Shown one piece after another: positions 13,001 through 23,400 of a stretch of 64,000 nucleotides of DNA. Each line of letters starts with the position of its first letter. Position 1 is the stretch's first letter. The notes beneath the pieces are model-generated. The model had not been told where the DNA came from. It searched no databases and saw only the letters and a program-made list of their open reading frames with translations. Origin of the DNA: Neurospora intermedia (lineage: Eukaryota > Ascomycota > Sordariomycetes > Sordariales > Sordariaceae); assembly GCA_037102815.1 (NCBI GenBank), contig BTPP01000001.1:5543001-5607000 (forward strand), written 5' to 3'. The position numbers and the translations under genes were made by a program.

Positions 13001-16000
13001 TAAATTAGAAAATTAATTTTTTAAGAAGATTCTATACCCGTCTTTAAAAATACTAAGGATATTATATTAAATAAATTAGAAAAACTAACGGAAGACCCCT
13101 CTTTCTAATAAAATATAATTAACTAGAAAAAGGCGATAGTATTGGAGAATAAAAGACGAAAAAATAGAAAAGTAATATAAGTAAGGATTTAAAAATTAGT
13201 AATAGAATTAAACGAAGTAGAAGTTAGAGGGTTATTATTATTACTAGAAAAAAGCTCCTCCAATTACCGCTCCTTAGAGATTTTATAATTAAAGCTTAGA
13301 AGGTCCTTATTATCCTCAGCCCGGGAGTAAACTATATATATAATAGATAGAGAATTTTAAAATACTAAAACGAAACCCCCGATAAAGGCAAATAAAAAGG
13401 AGAAATTGCAGCCCAACCCTTACTTATTTACCAATAAAAAGGGCCCGTACCGGCTGGAAAAATAATAGGTATAGATAAAGGCGAAGCCTATAGATTTAAT
13501 AATAGTAAATATTATAGTATTTAAATATTATATTAAGAAGCGGAAAATTAAGCCGGAAATAACTAATCTATATAAGATTAATAGGATTATCGACTCCCTA
13601 AAAATACAATTATATAAATTAACTAATATAATAAACAATATAGCAACCGTATTAGAGAAAGTGCCGCCCGATTATTATTCGCTAGAAGAATTTAAGGTAT
13701 TTAGTAAGGTAGAATTTAATACCCTTTCCGAATATAATTTTAAAATAGATTATAAAATCGAACTTAAAGAAGGCTACTAACTAAAGGAATTAAAGATCAA
13801 CCTACTCTACCGAATAATATTGCAGGAATTAGAAGAGTATTAAAAATATATTATAGATAACCTTTAAAAAGGTTTTATCGAAGTAAATTTAGTACTATAG
13901 GTAATGCTAATTCTTTTTATACTAAAAGTAAATAGCAGGCTACATTTCTATATCGACTATAGGAAATTGAACGCTATTTCAAAGAAAGACCGTTACTTAC
14001 TACCCCTTATTAAAGAAACCCTAATTCGAATTTGTAAAGTAAAGATATTTATAAAGATCGATATCCGACAAGCCTTCTATTATATTTATATAGTATTAAG
14101 CTATAAAGACTTTATAATTTTTAAGACCGGCTTTAGCGCCTTCAAATATAAAGTACTTCCTTTTGGGTTTTATAGCGGACTATTATCCTTTTAGAGAAAA
14201 ATTAATAATACGCTAATAGACTACTAAAATTTCTATAGTACTTATATTAATAATATTCTAATCTTCTCTAATAACCTTAAAGACTATAAACGTTATATTA
14301 AGACTATCCTAAACCGATTAAAATCAGCCGGCCTATAAACCAATATCGAGAAGTACGAATTCTATATAATTAAAACAAAATTTTTAGGATTTATTATTAG
14401 TATAAATAGGGTGGTGGTTAACCCTAATAAAATTTTAGTAATAAAAAATTAGAATACCCCCAAGAATTTAAAGGGCGTTTAAACTTTTATAAAGTTCTAT
14501 AATTTTTACTATAAAATTATTAAAGAATTCGGGAGAATAGCCCGACTATTAAATAACCTTACCCGAAAGGACTAAATATTCGTATAGTCCGAAGACTATT
14601 AATAGGCTTTCGATAAATTTAAAGCGGTTTTATTAAATGCGCCTATACTAGTCTACTATTATTATAGGATAAATATTAAAATAGAAACCAATATTTTAGA
14701 TAGAGTATATATAAGCGTGCTAATATAAAAAAAAGATAATAAATAGTACCTTAGCGGAGCTGAATTATCTTATATATAATAAAGAGTTGTTAATTGTAAT
14801 AAAAGGTATTAAACTTTGGCGACCCGAATTAAAAGGTACTATAAAACTATTTACTATTGTAACGGATTATTAGGCACTAGAATACTTCTTAACGAAAAAG
14901 CTATTTAATACGAAGTAAGCGGGTTAGTTAGAGTTACTATTAGAATACAACTTTAAAATAATTTATCGCCCCGGGAAGGTTAATATTGTAGTAGATATAT
15001 TATCCCGAAAGTTAGAAAACGTAAAGACTATACTTAATAGAAAAGAAATCTAAAGAACCCTCCGAATACTAAAACTATAGAATAGTATATTTGTATACGT
15101 AGGCGATAAGGAGGAGATACTTACTGCGGAACTAATAGTTATCCTAAACCTAGAAGTGGAAATATACCTAATTAACACGACCGATATAGAAAATAAAGAA
15201 AACCTTTATATAAGAAACTACTTACTAATTAAGTAATTTTTACTAATTAACCGTTTAGACGAGTTAATTTCGATTTACCGAGCTAAAGCCTAGAAATTAG
15301 GAGAAGGGAACGAAAGCGACCGAAATAACTACCTTTCTCAAATATAGGGATTAACGTTATACGATGGAAAGTTGGTCGTTCTAAATATAGATAACCTAAG
15401 GACGGAAATTATAAGGACTTCTTATAATATACTATTTATAGCCTACCTAGGAAGAAATAAAATAAGACGAATCCTATTGTTCTAATACTAATAGCTAGGG
15501 ATAATAATAAATATAGACCGCTATATTAATAACTATTGGACTTACCGCTTATTGAAAGTCCTAAGAAATAAAATATTTAGTCTAATATAGATAATACTGC
15601 CTTAGTTTAATTACCGGGCGTAGTAGTCTATTATAGTCGATTTTAAATTTATGCCTAAAGATAATAAAGGATATAATAATATACTAGTAGCCGTTAATAG
15701 GTTTTTAAAATTATTATAGTATATACCCTATAAGGATACTGTTATAAGTAAAAAAGTAGTATTACTATACTATAAAGGACTATACTATATCCTAAGTCTC
15801 CTATAAAACGTTATTAGTAATAGGGGCCCTTAATTTATTTTAGAATTTACTTAGGAATTAGCCTAATTACTATAAATTAAGTAGAAGTTCAATAGTACCG
15901 GTTATTTATAAACGGCGGGATAAGCGGAAATTATAAATTAGTATATCGATTAACGCCTCCGGCTATACTTTTCCTATAATTAAAATAATTAGTCGGAATT

Positions 16001-16919
16001 AATCCCGGCGTTAGACTTTATTTAAGGGATATTACTTTACGAGAGTTTAGATAGCTTATTGCTATGCGAAGTAATATTTGGCTATAAAAGAGTAATTCTT
16101 ATAATCGATTAGACTAGAGTATTGAAGGCTGAGGAAGAAGAGGCCGTAACCCCTAAGGAGAAATTATTTAGAGAAAAAGCTAAATAAATAGCTTAGAGAT
16201 TGGAATGGGTATAAATTATAGTTAGGAAAGTAATTAAAAAAGTGTAAGATCGATAAATTAAATAGGCAAACCGATATTGCTACGAACCGGATTTCAATAT
16301 TAATAATAAAGTCTCTATTATAAAAAAGACCTAGTCTACCGATAAGTTAAGCGATAAACCCAACTTCCCGTTAACTTGTATATTATATAGAATTATAGTT
16401 ATAGCCGGATACTTATACGTATTAGAAGTACTACCAACCTAGCGCGGCTCAAAGGTATTCTATACTAACCGATTGAGAAAAGACCCGGGTAATCCTTTAC
16501 TAGGATAAGCGAATAAAAACCCGGAGGGTAAAATCATCGACAATAAAGAGGAGTAAGAGGTCGAAGATATTATTACTTGCAGACTCGTTAGCGGTAGCCT
16601 AAAATACTAAGTATATTAGAAAAGATAGAATTTAAACCTAATATAGTATAAAATTAATAAATTTAAGAATATAGCGAGTAAATTAATAGAATATTATAAG
16701 AGCTACCTAAATAAGTTAAGCCCGCCGCGAAAGCTACTATTATAGTTAAAAGCAATAAATAATAGTAAAACGGTAAAAGATTATAAAAATAATAATTTAC
16801 TAGCGGAGGATTTACTGAAAGGCAAAGCCTTGAGGAGGTCAATACGGAAGAGGTAAATAAGGAAGCGCGGTAGCGTAACTAATATAGACTATAGATTTAA
16901 TTATATAGTATAATAGTAT

Positions 16920-17040
16920 AGCGTAACAGCCTGTACTAATTGACGAGAGTACGCTAAGGCCCGATAACATCTGTCCTCTGTCTAGGAAACGGTCTATTCG
17001 AACCCAATTGGGGCAAGTTTTTTTTTTTTTTTCTTTTTTT
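16920..17040 (+). other. tRNA-like Pol III motif cluster (probable pseudogene)
   Basis: A D-arm-like segment with GTAC/GTAC pairing lies near 16930-16955. A T-arm-like ATTCGAACCC lies near 16997-17006. A run of fifteen T (17018-17032) follows at the place expected for a Pol III terminator. A plausible acceptor stem could not be paired, so a functional tRNA is unlikely. It may be a decayed tRNA or a tRNA-derived repeat at the edge of the retroelement relic. Confidence 0.2.
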
Positions 17041-17206
17041 ACATACGCGCCAAACCAGATTGAAGAACCTTAGTTGCAATGTTTAGCATAGAATTTGGCT
17101 AGGTACAATTACTTTCATTGCAATAATAGATTGGCAAAAGAACGCTACGACGTACTTAAATACTCTCTTTCTTTCTTTCTTTCAGCTTTGGGGCTAAGCC
17201 TTACTT

Positions 17207-17488
17207 TGGAGGGGGGGGTGATGTTATAGCATAGTTGGATAGGTGCCTAGAGCGCTGACCACTAGGCAATGGAAGGTACTATAATACATCGGACGGAATG
17301 AGGCTTAAACTCTTATCGATAGCTATCCGGATCGGGAAGGCGGGGACCGCGGGCAGAATCTGGACTTATATGTCTGATTCCGAATGCCTTCGTTCGTACC
17401 ACTTCCCTTTCCTTCTTTACACTTAATATTACTTTGATTTGTGGCTTCTAGCCTTGCAGTTTATCTCTCGTAGGATCACGCTTTTACA
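17207..17488 (+). repeat. LTR-like fragment with adjacent polypurine tract, little RIP
   Basis: A polypurine tract (GGAGGGGGGGG type, 17207-17219) leads directly into TGTTATAGC at 17222. A plausible LTR end (TTTTACA) occurs at 17488, giving about 267 bp. Base composition here and in the roughly 180 bp before it is near normal, with CA and TG present, unlike the flanking DNA. A CTTT microsatellite lies at 17165-17183. I saw no partner LTR in the window, so this looks like a truncated 3' end or solo LTR of another retroelement. Confidence 0.5.
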
Positions 17489-18960
17489 ACGGTAAAATAA
17501 ATAGTTTTATATAAATATAAAAGAGTAGGGATATTTGAAAATTTAATACTAAAAGTAAATAAAGTATACTCTTTTTATTATTACCCTCATATATAGAACT
17601 AATTTCTTTTATATTCTAAAGGTCTAATTAATTAACCTCCTTTTTTTTTAATATAAGTAGCGCTGTATACCTTTAAGCTTCTATAGTATTAATACTACTA
17701 TATATATAACGACTAACTTAGAAATTTATATTAAAATTTAAAAGCTACTTATAAGAAGGAATTTACTACGTAATATAAACTTCCTTATAAATACTTTATA
17801 TTAAGGCTATTATAAATAGATCCCCTATTATTGTTAATAATAAAGGATATAAATATATATTAATAATTAAGCGGTTCTATAACCGAAACTAAACATTAGG
17901 CTTACGTAATCTAAGACCCCGTTACTTTACTTAACCACCGACGAACTACAACTATCTCCGACCCAAACCTTACTAATTATATATATAGAGTATCGAGGCG
18001 AGACCTTATAAATCCGGAAATTTACGAGCCACGTAAATTCGAAGGTAATTAAGGCCTATCCGCCTAGCTTATACCTACTTAACTTACGCTAATCGACCGT
18101 AATTAGTATAATAACTACTATATACCTTCTTACAACGAACCTCCCCGCCGGGTAATATAATAAAATATTTAAAGAGGGGGGAGTGTATTAACGTCTATAC
18201 CCTACTACTATAGTAGAGGTAGAGGAGGAGGAGGAAGGGGTATTTAATGAATAGTAATTTAAAAATTAGTAGGAGATAGGGTATTTATAAGAATAGAGTT
18301 TAAAGTATTCTATTAAAGTTTTTTAGAGAGTATTACCTTACAAAAAATACTAATATTAGAAGTACCGCTAGTAATAATTCTAGTAGTTATAGTACCCCCC
18401 TAGTTAATTAAAGTTCTAACCCCCTTACCCTCGCCTTTTTACCCTCCAATTCCCTTATAAAGAATTCTAGTACCCTTTCTATTACTATATTCCTAAGTTT
18501 AATAATAATTGCTAATCTAATAATAACCGTTTTATAGTTATATACCAGCTCCTACCGGCCTTAGTTAGTTTAATTATAGATTGCTAGTTTTTATTAAATA
18601 ATTACCTTAATATTAGGACGGTCCGCTGTTTTTTAATTAATAATAAGGGGAGGGATAGGTTATACTAGTAATATAATATAAGCGAGCTCTAATCCTTATA
18701 GTATTGCCTCTAGTGCCTCTAGTATATTTATAGGGATATAATATAGGGTTGTACTCTAGGTAGCACTCTGGGCAGCACTTATATAGCGGGTATTAAAATT
18801 AGGGTGGGCACGTACATTCTGACTCTGGGCAATAAGTATAGTATTAGAGTTAGTAAAGAAGATAGTAGTATTACTAGCAACCATAGTATTAACCGCCTTA
18901 GTAGTAGATAATCGGGATAATTGACTGGATTAACGACTTCTGAATACCCTTATATAAAAA
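17489..18960 (+). mobile_element. Decayed LTR-retroelement scraps
   Basis: AT-rich RIP-type sequence resumes. A plus-strand stretch near 17810-17890 resembles the start of a retroviral-type integrase core. A purine-rich tract ending at 18183 followed by TGTATTAACG at 18184 could mark another LTR start. The fragment is broken many times. Family assignment beyond LTR retroelement is not possible by eye. Confidence 0.4.
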
Positions 18961-20429
18961 AGAACAACGTAGATGTAATGCGCGGCTATTGATTTAGCGG
19001 TGTAGTGCGCTGGTGGTGGTGTGTGTGTGTGGTGGCTGGCTGGCTGTGCTTACTCAGCGATAATATGTGGGGGGGGCTTTCCAGGGAGCATTTCGGGGCT
19101 CTCCAGCTAGCCTTTTCGCCACATTCAACCTGGCTGGTCTTGGCAGTCACGTCTCGCTTTCTGCTTTGGGAGGAAGTGAGAGCTACTCCTCCCTTGTTGA
19201 GATTCCTTCCATCTTCGCTTGAATCTTCGACAAGCAGTTACTACCACCACTGCAGAACAGACTGCCAGACGACCAGTCAACATCTGTGTGTCGGCTCATG
19301 AGACTTGTCGCGTTAACAGGTCAACCTCGGTACACCATCTTCAGAAACACGCGCTCGCCTCTTTCGCACACTGACTGCACACTCACGGAACAATCGCTTC
19401 CCCCGGTCCTATCATGGTTTGTTTGGCGATTTCTAGCCGGCGAGGTGCGAGGTATTTTGATGCCTGGCCTCTGGTCATCTTCAGTCATCACATTGCGCTG
19501 GGTTGAGCCCATGAAAAGATTAGGATCCAAAAGTTGGCAGAAGACCCTTCAGCTGAGCCCCAGCCCAAGGGAGGTCTAACAAGATGCCGTATCAAGAACC
19601 CAATTTGCCGTCCCGTCGATAGTTGGGGGACGAGCAAACGCCGAGTTGGCCACAGTCATGAGTGTTTGCTGGGCGACACCGACTGACATGTTGATGTGGC
19701 TGTCACCCCGGGAAACCCTTCAAGCACACCGCAGGCACACACTCGCCTTGTGGTAATGACGGTTTAAGCTGTGCTCCCAAGACAGTCCAAGACTTCAAGC
19801 CACGTCCTGCCATCCCCTTTCTTTGGCTGGCTGAGAGACAAAAGACCTACCTAGACTGCCAAAGACAGCTTGAAGAGGGTGTTCAGGGTGAAGGACATGT
19901 TGTATTGGCCAGCTGCCAAGACCGAAAAAGACACTCAGGCTGACCTTCAATGGGCCGATCAATGCCCTAGACCGGCGTCGAGACCCTTTCGAGACCCTTT
20001 CGAGACCCGTTGGAATGGAATCGGCGCAAGCCCCATTCGGTAGGGCCCGTCTGGTCTTAGATCCTGTTGGATCACAGAAATCTCTGGGTAGCTTCTCCAT
20101 CTAACACAGGGACACAGCTATATGCGATTGTCTCCCACCCCTTTTGACCCGAGATCTCACTCATCCATCTGCTTCTTTGTCAACAGCCCAATTCGCACCG
20201 TCATCTTGACGACCTCGGGGTCTTGTCTCGCAAGAGCCGATTCCGGTTGATCTAGTACCTCGGACACCCTGACATTACTCCGTCATTCACTCCAATGTGG
20301 TAGTCACTCGTTATTGTTTTATATACACTTTTCATCGGGGTAACCTTGTGGATATACCCTTCACCTACAGTCTTTACTCATATCTTCATGACTTATTCGA
20401 CACACTCACTGTAATATCCTTTCGCCAAC
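18961..20429 (+). promoter_or_regulatory. Upstream region of the WSC-domain gene
   Basis: Base composition is normal from about 18961 on. Short open stretches here have no recognisable product. A GT-rich run lies at 19011-19040 and an 11-bp unit (GAGACCCTTTC) repeats almost three times at 19980-20011. The region most likely holds promoter and 5' leader of the gene starting at 20430, and the transition from heterochromatin. Confidence 0.4.
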
Positions 20430-23400
20430 ATGAGGCCCCTAGGTCTCTTACGCTCTTTTGCGAGCCTTGCGCTCTGCACGGCAACATGGGCAATGGACCC
20501 GACAGATACCATTATGGATGCCGGTCAGTTGAACTCCATGTGCCGTTTATTTTCAATGAATCGGGATTACTAACAGATCAACTTTGGCAAGACTCGGCTG
20601 CTGTCGGCTACCTCCCAACCCACAACATGGATCCAGCAACCATTGAGGGAGGTGCATTTGGCCAGATTTGGTCCTTCACGACACCAAAGAATCCTCTCAA
20701 CCAGATTGAGCAGTTCTACTCTAAACTCCTAGTCTACACACCAAAGGCTACGGGAAAGCAAACCGCCATTGCCTTCTCAGAGCAAAACCGCATCTACCTT
20801 CTCGATGCGGTGAACGGCACACTTTACAATAGCCGTGATCTGAGCGAGCAGGATCCCGCAGAAGCCCCGTTCATGGTGTCCGACCTGGGCAACTGCAACG
20901 ACATTAGCGGAACAATCGGTATTACTGGTACGCCCATCATTGACCCCAACACAGAAACCATCTACTTCTGGGCCAAGGGCTACAGGGACGCAACCACGAG
21001 AGGCTGGAAGAACGGTGCATACCGTTTCCATGCGATTGATGCATGGACCTTGCAAGAGAGACCCGGCTTTCCAACCAACATTGAAGGCAAGTATGCCGAT
21101 AACGACAAAACCCGCTACTTCAACGGTGGCAGTGTCCTTCAGCGCACATCCCTGAACCTTATCAATGGTGTAGTTTACGCTGGCTTTGGTGGTCACTGCG
21201 ATCTGTTCAACTACACCGGCTGGGTAGTTGGCATGAGAGCTTCCAGTGGAGAGTTCGTCACAGCTTATGCCGCTGCTGGTGGTGATCGTGCCCCCAAGCA
21301 AGATGGCACCTGGGAAGGAGGCGGTGGTGGCTGCGGAATCTGGCAGAGCGGTGCCATTCTGGCCTCAGACAACCCGAGTCGTCTCTTCTTCGCTACTGGA
21401 AACGGCTACGGAGTCATGGCGAACCAACAGCTAGCCGCCGGCGGTAGAACCCACCTCGACACACTCTCCGAAGCCATTGTCAATATGGCCATCGATCCAG
21501 TCACTGGAAAGGTCACGCAACAAGACTATTTCGAGCCATATACTTACCAAGCTATCGACTCTGCTGACCGTGACTTGGGTGGTGGTGGCGTTTCCATCTT
21601 GCCATTTGGCGGCGGTGGTGTCAAACAGCTTGCGGTAACAGCAGGCAAGAACGGCCAGGCCTACATCTGCAACGCTGATAACCTAGGAGGCTACAAGATG
21701 GGCACTGGCGGTGGTGACAACATCATCCAGACTATCACTCCTCCTCAGGGTACAGCCATGTTTGGAAACGTTGGCGCATATCCGCTTGAGGGTGGCTACA
21801 TGTACATCACGCCAGTCGGTGCCCCGACTTATGCCTACGCTCTTGGTTATGACTCAAGCGGAAGGCCGGCCTTCAGTGTAGCCGGTTCAACCCCTGACAA
21901 GTCGGCTGGAAGAGTTGGTACTGGATCCGCGACCATCACCACCCTCAACGGCCAACCGGGAACAGGCATTCTCTGGATGAGTGATCCTGACAACGGAATT
22001 CGCGCCTACCATGCGGTGCCTCGGAATGGGCAGCTTGTAAAGATTCCCCTTCCTGCTACTCCAGTCTTGTCCAAGTTCCAACGTCCAGTTTTTGGCGATG
22101 GCCGGTACTACACCAGCACATACACCGGACAGATTCTGGCTTTCGGGTCCCCTGTCAAGTTGCCTTTTGACTGCGGTGGTCCTTTCAACCTCGGAGAGGT
22201 CCCCATCGGAACATCCAAGACGATCAACGTCACTTGCACTGCCAAGATCACTGTCAACCAGATCACCAACATCACAACTGGCAACCCCCTTTACAAGGTA
22301 TCCTTAGCCGACCTCCCCAAAACCGCGGTTACTGCTGGCAAATCCTTCACCTTCCCTATCAAGTTCGATTTGGGTGGATACACGTTGGACCCTGGCAGCA
22401 CAAGCTCCCCGACAATGCAACCTGGTGTGCAATCCGGCTCCGTCACCCTCACCACAGTCAATGCTGTTACGGGTTATTCGACTACACAGCCCCTTTCTGT
22501 GACCGGCAACACAGTGACAGACGGACCATTTGCGGCCATCAACCCCAATGCAGTCGATTTCCAACCACTTGTCATTGGCTCTGCCTCTGCGGAAGGAGGA
22601 TCGCAAAACACTGTGGTCATTCAGAACTTGGGTAAAGGGCCCATGAGAATCCTCGGGTATGCTTTCACTACCGATAGCCCTAACTCGGTAGCTGCCACAT
22701 TTACGAACGTCACCATCGATGGCACTCACTCTAAGCTTGATACCGACGGTTTCTTCACTGCTGAGGATCTGCCTGTGATCGGTTCTACTGTCGCCGCTGG
22801 ATCATCTGTGATCATTCACATGACGTTCCTCGCACCCAAGCTGGGTTCCTTCGCTACTACATTCACCGTCTTCACTGACGGTGGCATGGCCTACTCTGTC
22901 TTGACCGGATCTGCCAACTCGCAGCCCATTGCTCTCCTGGAACATTCCACCAGCGAAGGCGGCTGGGTAACGATCCCTTTCTGCAATGATCCTACTCAAA
23001 CTTGCACCTTCAATATCGACATGGGCACTTCGCCTGGCCTGACCACCACTGAAGTGACCATTCGGTTCACGAACAAGGGCGGTTCTGATCTGATGATTGA
23101 CAAATCCAAGCCCCCAATGGGTTCTGTCCTTGGTGCCCAGAATCCAAGCAGTGATCTCTTTGAAGGCATGGTTATCAAGCCTGGAAAATCCGAGAGTGCT
23201 ACTCTCTTCTTCACACCCGGCGCTGCCCCTCTCAATGCGGATCCCATTGTTTACTCTGGCGCCTGGACACTGAACGTTAACGATCTCGCTTTCGGCGTGC
23301 ATGTTGTCAATTTCATTGGCACCCTACGTGCCACCAAAGTTGGCCCGACACTGCCGGATGGATCAGCTCGCTTCAAGTACCTTGGTTGCTACAGGGACAG

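Larger units (their letters stand above)
2400..16900 (+). mobile_element. Broken Ty3/gypsy chromovirus relic, split by a nested element
   Basis: Plus-strand domains appear in gypsy order. Gag-like sequence lies at about 2430-2615 and resumes at about 10081-12400. A protease region with a TGA-type active-site motif is near 12720-12760. Reverse transcriptase is at about 13850-14500, including a surviving open stretch at 13904-14194 with the DYRKLN and KVLPFG landmarks. RNase H follows at about 14600-15000, integrase at about 15350-16150, and a chromodomain-like C-terminus at about 16540-16750. That order and the chromodomain place it with fungal chromoviruses. It is broken by very many RIP-type changes (well over a hundred). 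Its own LTRs were not identified with certainty; outer limits are approximate. It predates the element at 2616-10080 that interrupts it. Confidence 0.8.
1..18960. other. RIP-mutated AT-rich heterochromatin-like block
   Basis: This whole stretch is strongly AT-rich. TA is abundant and CA/TG dinucleotides are nearly absent, while CG survives. That pattern is the signature of repeat-induced point mutation, which in Neurospora changes CpA to TpA in duplicated DNA during the sexual cycle. Reading frames on both strands are full of stops, yet retroelement domains can still be traced. The block ends sharply near 18960, where base composition becomes normal. From established Neurospora work, such blocks usually carry DNA methylation and H3K9me3; that is inferred here, not seen. 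Confidence 0.9.

Noticed and set aside
1-18960. CRISPR array, centromere core or ribosomal DNA as explanation of the AT-rich block
   Set aside because: No regular spacer-repeat pattern or rRNA sequence is present, and retroelement domains plus the RIP signature explain the block.
22234-22729. Open frames on both strands within the WSC gene
   Set aside because: They are shadows of the long coding exon, which is coherent in one frame throughout.
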